From Methanorbis furvi (GTDB lineage Archaea; Halobacteriota; Methanomicrobia; Methanomicrobiales; Methanocorpusculaceae): a stretch of 64,000 bases of DNA. The notes below the pieces were generated by a model. The model did no database searches. It was not told where the DNA came from and worked only from the letters and a program-made list of their open reading frames with translations. A program made the translations under genes and the position numbers. Where the stretch lies: NCBI RefSeq assembly GCF_032714615.1, contig NZ_JAWDKA010000001.1, positions 186,001-250,000 of the forward strand, given 5' to 3'. How positions within the stretch are numbered: the stretch's first letter is position 1; each line of letters begins with the position of its first letter. Below are positions 1 to 8,673 of the stretch, one piece after another.

Positions 1-283
1 CATTCGGGCCGAGAATCGCAAGAATCTCTCCGCGTGCAACCCCAACAGAAACATTTGCAAGAACCGGATCGCTCCGGTACTCAAAACTCACCCCTGCAAC
101 CTGAAGGATAGCCCTGCCCGGGACATCACCGTGATGCGAATGCGGGCAGTCATGCGAGTGATCATGCGTATGCACGTAACCTTCCACATGCGAATGCGGA
201 TGCACATGACGACCCTCATGAGCATCATGGCCCTCATGACCCTCATGACCCACGTGCTCTTTGTGCTCAGACTCCTCCCTCAC
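1..283 (-). CDS. ABC transporter ATPase with His-rich N-terminus (partial)
   Basis: The N-terminal 94 codons of an ABC ATPase are visible; the gene runs off the left edge. It would power the FecCD-type permease encoded just upstream. Residues 58-94 show the usual start of the nucleotide-binding domain and reach a Walker A beginning (ILGPN) at the edge. The GTG start at 283-281 overlaps the permease stop codon in a GTGA overlap, and no in-frame ATG exists. Residues 1-55 are an extension with 17 histidines (repeats such as GHEGHEGHDAHEG) and one Cys, a composition typical of Zn, Ni or Co binding stretches. The family assignment is firm; metal binding by the extension is inferred. Confidence 0.85.
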   Translation of the reverse strand, partial: MREESEHKEHVGHEGHEGHDAHEGRHVHPHSHVEGYVHTHDHSHDCPHSHHGDVPGRAILQVAGVSFEYRSDPVLANVSVGVARGEILAILGPN

Positions 284-1356
284 ATCCGCCGCCCCCGAAT
301 GATAAGATACAGAAACACCGGAGCGCCAAGAAACGCAGTCAGCACCGCAACCGGCAGAACATGTGGCGCAATAATTGTTCGGGCAACGGTATCAGACACC
401 AGCAGAAGAACCGCACCGCAAACAAAACTTCCCGGAATCAAAAACCGGTGATCATCACCGATCAGCCGACGCACAATATGCGGACAGACAAGACCCACAA
501 AACCGATCACACCAAGAAACGCCACAATCACCGCACTGATAACAGATGCCGCAATCATACCAATCAAACGCGTCCGCTCAACATTCACCCCGAGACCCCG
601 GGCAGTCTCATCACCCGCATCAATCGCATTGTAGTCCCAGCGTTTGAACAAAATGTAGCCAAACGCCGCAACCACCACAACCGCCATAATCCCAAGCTCG
701 GTCCAGCTTGAACGCGACACATCCCCGAACTGCCAGAACACAATCGACGCAAGCTTCGTATCATCCACAAAATACTGAATCGCCATCAGACCCGCACTGA
801 AAAGTGAACTGATAGCAACGCCCGCAAGGACCATCGTCTCAGGAGTAGCCGACCGCATCCGGGCAATCAGAAGAATAATCATCGTCGTCAGCATGCTGAA
901 AATAAATGCACAGAGCGTCGTCAGATACGGATTATGCACGACCACCGCGTCAGCAATACTGCTGCCGGTCGTGCCCGCACCAAACAGCAGAATACCGATC
1001 GCAGCACCAAACGCCGCGGCATTGGAAAGACCCAGTGTAAAAGGAGATGCGAGAGGATTTCGAAGAATCGACTGCATCGCAACTCCTGCAATCGCAAGAC
1101 CGGCTCCCGCAACAACTGCCGTCAGCGCCTGCGGGATTCGAATATTCCAGATGATTCGCTCAAACAGTCCAGTCCCCTGCCCGCCCAGCAGTGTTCCGAG
1201 AATATCAGGGATCGGAATCGAGACCGCACCAACCGACACCGAAACAAAAAACATGATCACAGTGAGGGCAACGCCTGAAAGGATCAGGAGAATTTTTCGT
1301 GCGACATATGCCCGGTACTGTCCTGACGAAGTTTCAGTCTCCATGGCTGCTCTCAC
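280..1356 (-). CDS. FecCD/BtuC-type ABC permease
   Basis: A 358-residue integral membrane permease of the iron-siderophore/cobalamin import family (FecCD, BtuC). It has many hydrophobic segments throughout and family features such as the GAGLAIAGVAMQ stretch near residue 83 and GxIGFVGLVCPHIVR near residue 285. It should form a homodimeric channel fed by the binding protein encoded immediately upstream. The GTG start at 1356 overlaps the binding-protein stop codon (GTGA); an internal ATG at 1344 is the alternative. Gene order is binding protein, permease, ATPase, all tightly coupled. The substrate (iron chelate, cobamide or another metal complex) cannot be read from the sequence. Confidence 0.9.
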   Translation of the reverse strand: MRAAMETETSSGQYRAYVARKILLILSGVALTVIMFFVSVSVGAVSIPIPDILGTLLGGQGTGLFERIIWNIRIPQALTAVVAGAGLAIAGVAMQSILRNPLASPFTLGLSNAAAFGAAIGILLFGAGTTGSSIADAVVVHNPYLTTLCAFIFSMLTTMIILLIARMRSATPETMVLAGVAISSLFSAGLMAIQYFVDDTKLASIVFWQFGDVSRSSWTELGIMAVVVVAAFGYILFKRWDYNAIDAGDETARGLGVNVERTRLIGMIAASVISAVIVAFLGVIGFVGLVCPHIVRRLIGDDHRFLIPGSFVCGAVLLLVSDTVARTIIAPHVLPVAVLTAFLGAPVFLYLIIRGRRM

Positions 1357-2510
1357 AACAGAGGGATCTCCAGCTTCGTGAACGACAAATTCTGCACATT
1401 TGCTTTCAGCTGTTCGTAGACCGGAGCACCGACAACGAATTCGTAGATCTCATCGGCCTTTGCTGCCGGATCAATATCTGCGAACTTGTCCGGGTACAGA
1501 ACTTTTCCGATATAGTACGCGTTTGCAAGGCTTGTCTCATGATTCACGTTCATCGACGTGTGAGGATTTACCGCATACACCTCGCCGTTCTTCACCGCAG
1601 ACAGCCCCTGATACGCTGCATCACTGCCAAACTCGACAACTGCACCGCCTTCTGCTGCGGTAAGCGTTCCAAGATCCACAAAGATCATGTCAGGATCCCA
1701 GGCAAGAATCTGCTCTTTTGCAACTTTTGCATAACCCGTCTGACTCACCTCACCAATATTTGAGGCAACATTTTTTGCACCAAGCAGGGTGAATGCCAGA
1801 TAATTCGGATCGGTCCCGTCAGCTCCGTGAGCTCCGTTGTAGGAAATTCCGCAAACATACACCGTCGGTTTTCCCGCGTCCGGCACGTCTGCAACGCGGC
1901 CTTTCAGATCCTCTTCAACCCCGTTAAAGTACGCGACTATCTCATCAGCACGTTTCTCTGTGTGCAATATTTTTCCAAGCATCCGCAAAGTCTCACGGAT
2001 CTGATCACCTTTGGTGACATAGTCGCCGACATAAAACATCACCACAGGAATACCGGTCTTTTCCGTGATCATGTTGGCGGTCGCAACGTTTGAGCTGCTG
2101 GCGCCTCCCATAAACAGAACCTCTGCACCTGATGCGAGAAGTTTTTCATTGTCAACAACAGCCATTGCAGAGCCGAGGGCCTGACGATTTTTGATCTCAG
2201 GGTTTGCGAGTAGATAGGGTCTCAGCTCATTTGGACGAGTGAAGAGATCGCTGTCCTGATAGTCAACCGCAACAACGCGGTCCAGATTCACATCCAGATA
2301 CACAAAGTACCGCATCGAACCTGATCCGGAAACCGCAATTTTCTGCGGATTGTCAGGAATGGTAACCTCGCGACCGAATGCATCGATTATTGTGATGGTA
2401 CCGGCAGTATTCCCCACATCAGGAGAAGAGACACAACCCGCAGATATGCAGAAAATAGAAAGAAAGACACAAACAAGAAATACAGACACTATTTTTTCGC
2501 TTACAAACAT
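1353..2510 (-). CDS. Substrate-binding lipoprotein of FecCD-type ABC importer
   Basis: A 385-residue extracytoplasmic binding protein of the TroA/BtuF/FepB superfamily. The N-terminus is a signal sequence with a lipobox-like ISAGC, so it is probably lipid anchored. The mature part begins with the usual TITIDAFGREVTIP-type strand and contains the long linker helix expected of class III binding proteins (around residues 165-200). It is the first gene of a three-gene operon with the permease and ATPase, and is transcribed divergently from the FmdE-like gene. A cobamide or iron chelate is the usual ligand for this family; the ligand here is unknown. Confidence 0.88.
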   Translation of the reverse strand: MFVSEKIVSVFLVCVFLSIFCISAGCVSSPDVGNTAGTITIIDAFGREVTIPDNPQKIAVSGSGSMRYFVYLDVNLDRVVAVDYQDSDLFTRPNELRPYLLANPEIKNRQALGSAMAVVDNEKLLASGAEVLFMGGASSSNVATANMITEKTGIPVVMFYVGDYVTKGDQIRETLRMLGKILHTEKRADEIVAYFNGVEEDLKGRVADVPDAGKPTVYVCGISYNGAHGADGTDPNYLAFTLLGAKNVASNIGEVSQTGYAKVAKEQILAWDPDMIFVDLGTLTAAEGGAVVEFGSDAAYQGLSAVKNGEVYAVNPHTSMNVNHETSLANAYYIGKVLYPDKFADIDPAAKADEIYEFVVGAPVYEQLKANVQNLSFTKLEIPLL

Positions 2511-2629
2511 GTTATCAAAATACTATTTTTTCATACTGAGTAATAAGTTTATTCCAAAACGCTCGTCGAACACACGAACATATATTCAGATCAATACTAT
2601 TAATAGTCCTGAGGGGCGATTATGTTGCT
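2511..2629. promoter_or_regulatory. Divergent promoter region (importer / fmdE-like)
   Basis: This 119-base AT-rich gap separates two divergent genes. On the + strand a TATA-like acatatattc lies at 2578-2587, about 45 bases before the ATG of the FmdE-like gene, which would give a short leader. A purine-rich gaggggcga at 2611-2619 may be a weak ribosome site. The minus-strand promoter for the importer should lie around 2540-2570 (AATAAACTTATTA when read on that strand). No clear operator palindrome was found. Confidence 0.4.
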
Positions 2630-3211
2630 ATGAAAGATTTTGCCGATGTCATAGCATTTCACGGTCACGTCTGCGGTGGTCTTGCGCTCGGATACAAAGC
2701 CTGTGAACTTGCCGCACAGGAACTTGGCCTCGACTTCTCTGAAGATGAGGAGATTGTGGCACTCACCGAGACAGACTCCTGTACGGTTGATGCAATCCAG
2801 GTACTGTTCGGCTGCACCGCAGGCAAAGGAAATCTCTTCGTCAACAACTGGGGCAAAACCGCATTCTCCTTCTACCGCCGCGACAACAACACCTCGATCC
2901 GGCTTGTCGCCATCCCGGACGCCGTGCCAAAAGACCCGCGAATGAACGAGCTCAGGCCGAAGATTATGAGAGGAGACGCAACCGAAGGCGAAAATGTCGA
3001 GTACCATCATCTGGTCCACGAACATGTGGATCAGATTCTTTCAATCCCTGCAGAAAAACTGTTTGAGATCAAAGAGACAACGCTCCCCCTCCCAAGTGAG
3101 GCATCCATCTACTATAATGTGATGTGTTCGGTCTGCGGTGAACATGTTGCAGAAGGACGGGCAAAACAGGTGGACGGAAAATACGTCTGCATCCCCTGCC
3201 AGAAAAAATAA
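2630..3211 (+). CDS. FmdE-like protein with C-terminal zinc ribbon
   Basis: A 193-residue protein of the FmdE family (named for a protein copurifying with tungsten/molybdenum formylmethanofuran dehydrogenase). The N-terminal FHGHVCGG motif (residues 9-16) and a conserved Cys near residue 52 are family hallmarks. The C-terminus carries a CxxC...CxxC pair (CSVCG and CIPCQ, residues about 167-191) that looks like a treble-clef zinc site. Length fits the family. Function is not established; a role in molybdopterin or formylmethanofuran dehydrogenase metabolism is inferred from the family name only. No formylmethanofuran dehydrogenase subunit is encoded nearby. Confidence 0.85.
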   Translation: MKDFADVIAFHGHVCGGLALGYKACELAAQELGLDFSEDEEIVALTETDSCTVDAIQVLFGCTAGKGNLFVNNWGKTAFSFYRRDNNTSIRLVAIPDAVPKDPRMNELRPKIMRGDATEGENVEYHHLVHEHVDQILSIPAEKLFEIKETTLPLPSEASIYYNVMCSVCGEHVAEGRAKQVDGKYVCIPCQKK

Positions 3212-3234
3212 TTTTTTTATGAGAGGATGATTTC

Positions 3235-4115
3235 GCCGCCCACGGAAAAACGGAACGCATGCCTTCGGCCTGCTTACCGCTTCGCGGGAACACACGGAGT
3301 TTCACAGAAAAACATCACGGAGCAGACGTGAACAACACGGAATTCATATTCAAATAGGAGTTCCGCGGTGTACTGTTGAGTGGTGAGATCTCGCCTCGTG
3401 AGAAAAAAACCGCCACGGATTCACACGGATTCCAAATTTGCCAATCGTCATTATCTTGCGTTCGGTCGGGACTCCGGCTAATCGCCTGCGTCCTTTTCGA
3501 CCTCACTGGATAATGACTGGCAAATTTTTTTCGGTTTTTTGTTGAGTGGTACATGTGGTTTTGCTTGGAAAAATCAATTACATAATCACACAGATTGCAT
3601 TTTCGGAAAAAAAATGTGCGTGAGTACGATGCAAAAAACATACTCATCATTTCAACAAAAAATCGAAAAATTTGCCAGCTGGTATCCAGTGAGGTCGAAA
3701 AGGACGCAGGCGATTAGCCGGAGTCCCGACCGAGCGCAAGATAACAGCGATTGGCAAATTAAATATCTGTGTGAATCCGTGGCGGTTTTTTTTCACACGA
3801 GACCACGTTCATCAGTTACCTGCTTACAATTTTCAGAAAAAAAGGAACTGAGATCTTTTTGCAATATCACACCGCGTAACTCCTATTAAAAAAAATTCAA
3901 CGAAATTTTTTTCGTGGTATTATATTCGAAATTATTTTTTCTGTACTCATAAAATAGTTTTCAGTTGCCATGTTGAAAAAACTCAACGAAATTATATTTC
4001 CGTGATGTTCACGTCTGCTCCGTGATCTTTTTTTCTGTGAAACTCCGTGTGTTCCCGCGAAGCGGTAAGCAGGCCGAAGGCATGCGTTCCGTTTTTCCGT
4101 GGGCGGAGCTACGAT
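3235..4115. repeat. Family-1 palindromic element, copy 1, interrupted by family-2 element
   Basis: The left arm (3235-3345, starting gccgcccacgg) and right arm (3998-4115, ending gtgggcggagctacgatg) are inverted complements, including the shared core cacggagcagacgtgaac / gttcacgtctgctccgtg. Normally the arms are separated by about 20-110 bases; here about 650 bases intervene, filled by two inverted family-2 hairpins with their own terminal inverted repeats. Both arms carry the optional sub-module gcaggccgaaggcatgcg. It sits between convergent genes. This is best read as a family-1 copy into whose loop a family-2 element was inserted. Confidence 0.85.
3353..3888. repeat. Family-2 element: two inverted hairpin copies with terminal inverted repeats
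   Basis: The ends aataggagttccgcggtgt (3353-3371) and acaccgcgtaactcctatt (3870-3888) are nearly perfect inverted complements. Inside are two head-to-head copies of one conserved hairpin, at 3434-3527 and 3668-3760. Each begins and ends with aaatttgcc / ggcaaattt and encloses ggtcgggactccggctaatc with nested short stems. Short reading frames here repeat the same translated motif only because the DNA is repeated, and they are not credible genes. No transposase is present. Confidence 0.8.
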
Positions 4116-4118
4116 GAG

Positions 4119-4850
4119 TTAAAACAGCGCCCTATCCTTCTTCGCGCCCGCAAGGTTCGCACCGCCAAGCTCCGCATGCCGCAGATCCGCATCGCACAAA
4201 TCCGCCTGCCACAGATCGGCTCCCTCCAGATGCACATGCAAAAGATTCGCACCGCACAACTTCACATGCCGGAGATCCGAACCCTCCAGATGTGCATAGC
4301 ACAAAACAGCCCCGCTCAGATCAAGATTGCGAAGAGACGCCTCCTCCAGATGCGCCCCGTACATCCGAATATCGTTCCCATCCTTGGAAAGCTCCTTCTG
4401 ATACCAGTCATTCCAGAGAGCAATATTTCCTGACTCGGCAGCTGACCGCAGAAGCGAAGCCTGGGTTGCATCATACTTGATCTTTCCTGCCCCGTCATAC
4501 ACCGCAGCATCAGGATTTGCTCCCGACAGCTCTGCTCCGCCAAGGAACGCACGCCACAGATTCGTACCCGAAAGATTTGCATTCGCAAGATTCGCCCGCT
4601 TCAGATACGAATACGAAAGATCCGCACCCTGCAGCTGGGCATACCGCAGATCCGCACCCTCCAGATACCAGTACGCAAGATCTGCACCGGCAAGATGCGC
4701 CCCGTAAGAGTCAGTACTCCGCAGATACTGGGTCTGCACAAGATCTTCCGCATACCAGCCGTTCCACTCCGTAAAGTCCATCGCTTCTGAACAGCGGCGG
4801 AACATCTCGTATTGATCCTGATCAAATCGCGTACGACGTCGTGGCGGCAT
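4119..4850 (-). CDS. Pentapeptide-repeat protein with internal duplication
   Basis: A 243-residue protein made largely of pentapeptide repeats (A-D/N-L-x-x), which fold as a right-handed quadrilateral beta-helix. Two repeat blocks are visible: residues about 50-112 and 164-236. Each block is preceded by a matching segment (EWNGWYAEDL near 29-37 and LWNDWYQKEL near 145-154) followed by YGAHL, so the protein looks like an internal duplication of a linker plus helix unit. No signal peptide is seen. Pentapeptide proteins range from DNA mimics to structural proteins; the role here is unknown. It is flanked on both sides by family-1 palindromes. Confidence 0.85.
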   Translation of the reverse strand: MPPRRRTRFDQDQYEMFRRCSEAMDFTEWNGWYAEDLVQTQYLRSTDSYGAHLAGADLAYWYLEGADLRYAQLQGADLSYSYLKRANLANANLSGTNLWRAFLGGAELSGANPDAAVYDGAGKIKYDATQASLLRSAAESGNIALWNDWYQKELSKDGNDIRMYGAHLEEASLRNLDLSGAVLCYAHLEGSDLRHVKLCGANLLHVHLEGADLWQADLCDADLRHAELGGANLAGAKKDRALF

Positions 4851-4965
4851 TGTGGAAAACCCTCCTTTGATATTCTTATGTATTGGTCTCTATAAGAATC
4901 TGTCTCCGACTCAGGCTTTACCCATAAATTCGTTTGTTGGGGACCGAGGTTCGTCACTAATCGCA

Positions 4966-5144
4966 GCTCCGCCCACAGAAAAGCGGAACACACGGAGCTT
5001 CACGGAAAAAAACATCACGGAGCAGACGAGAACAGCACGGAAATATGATGTTGAATCTGGGTTCCGTGATGTTCACGTCTGCTCCGTGATCTTTGTTCCG
5101 TGAAATTTTCTGTGTTTTCAGATTTTCCGTGGGCGGAGTTGATC
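4966..5144. repeat. Family-1 palindromic element, copy 2
   Basis: A compact, complete copy: left arm gctccgcccacag... with cacggagcagacgagaac, a loop of about 20 bases, and right arm gttcacgtctgctccgtg ending ccgtgggcggagttgatc. It lies between two genes on the minus strand (upstream of the pentapeptide gene). It lacks the gcaggccgaaggcatgcg sub-module. Confidence 0.85.
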
Positions 5145-5152
5145 AAGCCATC

Positions 5153-6328
5153 TCACAAACTACGCTTTTTCAGATACGAATACGCCGCAAGAGACGCCTT
5201 AATCCCTTCACCCGCGGCAACACCAACCTGCTTGCTCTCAACTGACGTCGCATCTCCTGCCGCAAACAAACCCGGAACATTCGTCCGGCAGTTCTCATCA
5301 ACAAGAATCTCGCCTGATGCATTCATCGCAACCTGACCTTTGAACACCGCAGTATTCGGCGTAAGCCCGAGACCAAGGAACAGACCATCGATAACAATCG
5401 TTCTGACATTTTTCATATCAGAAGCCTGGGCAATATCAACAGATGCAACCGTTCGTTCGCCGTGAATCGCCGTGATCACAAACCCTGTCTCAATTACCAC
5501 ATTTTTCTTTGCTCTCAGCCGTTCCACCGAAATCTCATCAGCCTTCAAGGCACTGCGGGAAACAAGCGTCACCTTTGATGCAATATCACTCAGTTCAAGA
5601 GCCATATCGACCGCCGTATTCCCGCCGCCGTAAACCGCAACCTCCTTTCCCTTAAACAGAGGGCCGTCACAGGTCGTGCAGATGGAAACCCCGCGTCCAA
5701 AATACTCCTCTTCCCCCGGGACTCCGCTCATACGCGGAGACCTGCCGAGCGCGGCAATCACCGCATCAGCAGTGAACCTTCTACCCGAAAGAGTCTCCAC
5801 CTGAAATGTATCGCCGGACCGGGAAAATCCGGTCACCACATCATCAAAGATAACGCCGCCGTGCGACTCGGCCTGATCCACAAACAGATTCATCAGCGAC
5901 TCCCCGCTGATCTGATAAAATCCCGGATAGTTTTCAATCTCCGAACTTCTGACAGCCATCCCCCCGCGTGCCCCGCCGATCACCAGAGTCTCGATCTCCT
6001 TTCGTCCGGCATACATCGCAGCAGAAAGTCCCGCAGCACCTGACCCGATAATGATGAGCTCATGATCATCAGGAATGTGTCCGGTCTTGTCGATCAAAAG
6101 CAGCGGCTCAATCTTGCGGCGATCAAATCCGACAATAACCTCTCCATCGATCACAATAACCGGCACCCCGCGCTGACCGGTGAGATCGATCATCTCCCGT
6201 GCGGCATCAACATCCTTGCCGACATCAAGCGAACGATAGGAAAATCCCTTTCCATCAAGCCACGCCTTCAGATTATTACAATGAGGACAATTTTTTGTGG
6301 AATATATGGTAATATCATGAGCATTCAT
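5153..6328 (-). CDS. Glutaredoxin domain fused to thioredoxin reductase
   Basis: A 391-residue flavoprotein. Residues 1-80 form a glutaredoxin/NrdH-like thioredoxin fold with a CPHC active site (14-17) and cis-Pro region GVPVIVIDG. The rest is thioredoxin reductase: FAD-binding GSGAAG near 96-101, active-site CTTC (217-220), NADPH-binding GGGNTA near 234-239 and a C-terminal FAD motif GLFAAGDATS. A single polypeptide could pass electrons from NAD(P)H or a similar donor to its own disulfide domain. An ATG at 6328 is preferred over a TTG two codons upstream. The domain calls are firm; the partner is unknown. Confidence 0.9.
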   Translation of the reverse strand: MNAHDITIYSTKNCPHCNNLKAWLDGKGFSYRSLDVGKDVDAAREMIDLTGQRGVPVIVIDGEVIVGFDRRKIEPLLLIDKTGHIPDDHELIIIGSGAAGLSAAMYAGRKEIETLVIGGARGGMAVRSSEIENYPGFYQISGESLMNLFVDQAESHGGVIFDDVVTGFSRSGDTFQVETLSGRRFTADAVIAALGRSPRMSGVPGEEEYFGRGVSICTTCDGPLFKGKEVAVYGGGNTAVDMALELSDIASKVTLVSRSALKADEISVERLRAKKNVVIETGFVITAIHGERTVASVDIAQASDMKNVRTIVIDGLFLGLGLTPNTAVFKGQVAMNASGEILVDENCRTNVPGLFAAGDATSVESKQVGVAAGEGIKASLAAYSYLKKRSL

Positions 6329-6385
6329 AACCAATTTTCGACGGGAACAAATTAAAAGAGTAGGATTGCGACAGTTTATTCATAG

Positions 6386-6634
6386 GCCTCCCACGGAAAA
6401 ACAACACGGAACAGACAAGAATAACATGAAATAGGACTTACACGGTGCAATTCTGCGAAGTGATGAGACTGCCATGAATAATTTTTCAACACACCTCCCA
6501 TTATGATTTTTTAAACACGAACCACACGAAAAAACACGAATAATTTAAAATTCCGTGGTGTTCACGTCTGCTCCGTGATGTTTTTCAGTGAGATTTTCAG
6601 TGTATTCCGTTTTTCCGTGGGCGGAGTTACGATA
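6386..6634. repeat. Family-1 palindromic element, copy 3 (degenerate, long loop)
   Basis: The right arm is intact (gtgttcacgtctgctccgtg through ttttccgtgggcggagttacgat). The left arm is shortened to cctcccacggaaaaac followed by cacggaacagacaag. The loop of about 130 bases starts with aataggacttacacggtg, which resembles the terminal repeat of the family-2 element seen at 3353, so the loop may hold a decayed family-2 insertion. Confidence 0.7.
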
Positions 6635-6681
6635 TACGGCGAACGTTAGTTGCCAACAAACAACCTTAACCACAAAAAAAA

Positions 6682-7725
6682 TTATTCGGAAACAGAATCA
6701 GTCACTTCCGACTGAACCTGCTTTCCTTTTCGGGCCTCTTTGATAAAAATCTCATAACCGGCCATGGTCAACACCAAAAGAACCGGGCCGAGAACAAAAC
6801 CCAAGAGTCCCATCACCATAGCACCGCCGAAAAATCCGACAAACATCAGCATCGGCCGGATCTCCACCTTCCTTCCGGTAAGTCGCGGTCGCAGAATAAT
6901 ATCCGTCACAACGCACAGCAGGAAATAACCGATCGTACAGATCAGAATAACGCCGCGCCAGTCACCGATCGCAAGCGAGTACAGACCAACAAATATCAGA
7001 ACCATGATCGGGCCGAGGAATGGAATCAGCGCAAACACCGCACACAGCATCGCATAAAACATCTCATGCCCGTATCCGAGCATAAGGAAAAATCCGTACG
7101 CAAGGAAAAACGTCAGCACCGCAAGGAACACATGCACAATGTAGAGCGCGTACAAAATATCCTTCGTCTTCGTAGCCATCAGACCCATGTTGCCCTTCGA
7201 AGTTTCCGGAAGGACCGACCAGAGATCGTCCCAAATCCGGTCGCCCAGAACAATGAAACAGTAGAGCAGGGCAAAGAAGAGAATGACATCAATAATAAGA
7301 GCAGGAACGAACTCCGCAAAACCGAGAACAACTTTGGGAAACGCTGCCGTAATCATCGAAGTAAGTGCATCAACAAACCCTCCCACATCATGACTTCCAC
7401 CCGCATGGCCAAGAATCAAAAAAATCTTGTCTATAATTGTTTTCAGCATGAAAACAAGATACTCCAAGTCCGACAACAGAACAATAATCGCTCCAATGCC
7501 GACACCGACAACACCTGCCGTGATACCTGTGGCAATAAATCCCGCAGAGATCCAATCAGGAACCTTTTTGGAAAGCCACCGGTGAAGCGGCATACACACA
7601 ACAGCTATCGATAAGGAAAAGACGGCAATGAAAAGATAGTCGCGGGCAAGAATTAGGGTGAGAAGAAAAATTGCGGCAATAACAATGAGACTGAAATGAT
7701 CCCGTGCAAAGACGCCAATATTCAT
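6682..7725 (-). CDS. AI-2E family (UPF0118) membrane transporter
   Basis: A 347-residue polytopic membrane protein of the AI-2E/UPF0118/PerM permease family. It has hydrophobic segments at the N-terminus (about residues 10-90), a central soluble stretch, then a cluster of helices with the conserved ALIPFLGPIMV stretch (about residues 240-250). Family members have been linked to autoinducer-2 export or Na+/H+ exchange; which applies in a methanogen is unknown. It stands alone between two palindromic repeats, so it is probably transcribed singly. Confidence 0.85.
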   Translation of the reverse strand: MNIGVFARDHFSLIVIAAIFLLTLILARDYLFIAVFSLSIAVVCMPLHRWLSKKVPDWISAGFIATGITAGVVGVGIGAIIVLLSDLEYLVFMLKTIIDKIFLILGHAGGSHDVGGFVDALTSMITAAFPKVVLGFAEFVPALIIDVILFFALLYCFIVLGDRIWDDLWSVLPETSKGNMGLMATKTKDILYALYIVHVFLAVLTFFLAYGFFLMLGYGHEMFYAMLCAVFALIPFLGPIMVLIFVGLYSLAIGDWRGVILICTIGYFLLCVVTDIILRPRLTGRKVEIRPMLMFVGFFGGAMVMGLLGFVLGPVLLVLTMAGYEIFIKEARKGKQVQSEVTDSVSE

Positions 7726-7792
7726 TGGTTAATACATCGGTTGCCGAGATGATAAACTCACGGAAGCGCGTGGCTTCATTTTTTGCTTCGTT

Positions 7793-8000
7793 GCTCCGCC
7801 CACAGAACACACTGAAGACACAGAAAATATCACGGAAAAACATCACGGAGCAGACGAGAACAGCACGGAATTCACATTTAATATTATATTTCTGTGCTGT
7901 TCACGTCTGCTTCGTGATGTTTTTCCGTGAAATTCCGTGTGTTCCCGCGAAGCGGTAAGCAGGCCGAAGGCATGCGTCTCGTTTTTCCGTGGGTTGATCA
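7793..8000. repeat. Family-1 palindromic element, copy 4
   Basis: Left arm gctccgcccacag...cacggagcagacgagaac, short AT-rich loop, right arm gctgttcacgtctgcttcgtg... The right arm contains the sub-module gcgaagcggtaagcaggccg and ends ccgtgggttgatca. It lies between two minus-strand genes. Confidence 0.85.
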
Positions 8001-8040
8001 TTAATTAAATGCACAAAAAAGTTGGAAATAGAGTGAGAAT

Positions 8041-8541
8041 TTACTCAACAATCTTAAAGGATGCGCCCGGGATGCCGCAGATCGGGCAGCGGTCGGTCGT
8101 CTTGTTGATCTCAATGTTGCCGCAGACCGGACAGAGATACACAGTCTTGACCTCAAAGTCCTTGCCTGCTTTCACTGCTGCGAGCGCCTGCTTGTAGAGA
8201 TCAGCGTGAATTGCCTCTGCCTTCATGGCATGCTCAAACGTGATGAGTGCATCCTGACGGCCCTCAGCCTCAGCGACTTTGATGAACGAGGGGTACATCT
8301 CGTTGGTCTCGTGCAGCTCGCCTGCCATACCTGCCTCAAGATTTGCAACGGTCGTTCCAATGTATCCGCCGACACGAAGAAGACGGCGTGCATGGATCTC
8401 CTCAGCTGCGGAGGTTGCACGGAAAAGCTTTGCAACATGGTCGTATCCCTCGTCTGCGGCTGCTTCTGAGAAAGATTTGTACTTACGGTTTGCCTGTGAT
8501 TCACCGGCAAAAGCATCTGCAATGCATGTCTTAGTGTCCAT
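8041..8541 (-). CDS. Rubrerythrin
   Basis: A 166-residue rubrerythrin. The N-terminal four-helix ferritin-like domain carries the diiron ligands (E-x-x-H pattern at EEIHARRL near residues 47-54 and EAIHADLY near 110-117). The C-terminal rubredoxin-like knuckles are CPVCG and CPICG (about residues 137-156). It acts in the cytoplasm as an NADH- or rubredoxin-linked peroxidase in anaerobes. The gene is monocistronic and is transcribed away from radC across a 132-base gap. Confidence 0.95.
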   Translation of the reverse strand: MDTKTCIADAFAGESQANRKYKSFSEAAADEGYDHVAKLFRATSAAEEIHARRLLRVGGYIGTTVANLEAGMAGELHETNEMYPSFIKVAEAEGRQDALITFEHAMKAEAIHADLYKQALAAVKAGKDFEVKTVYLCPVCGNIEINKTTDRCPICGIPGASFKIVE

Positions 8542-8673
8542 GCACTATTATTTGCCGAAGTTGGGGAATAAAGGTTTGGGATGAGGACTTTGCAGGAGAA
8601 ATTGCGGATCAAATATGAAAAAATACCACGATAATTTAATTACTTTTCTCTGAACAATACTCACATAACCAAG

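Noticed and set aside
3315-3889. Two 111-116 residue frames with the same translated motif
   Set aside because: The similarity (PVRSKRTQAISRSPDR) arises because both lie in copies of the family-2 repeat; a third copy at 35465-35854 shows the same. Conservation is explained by DNA structure.
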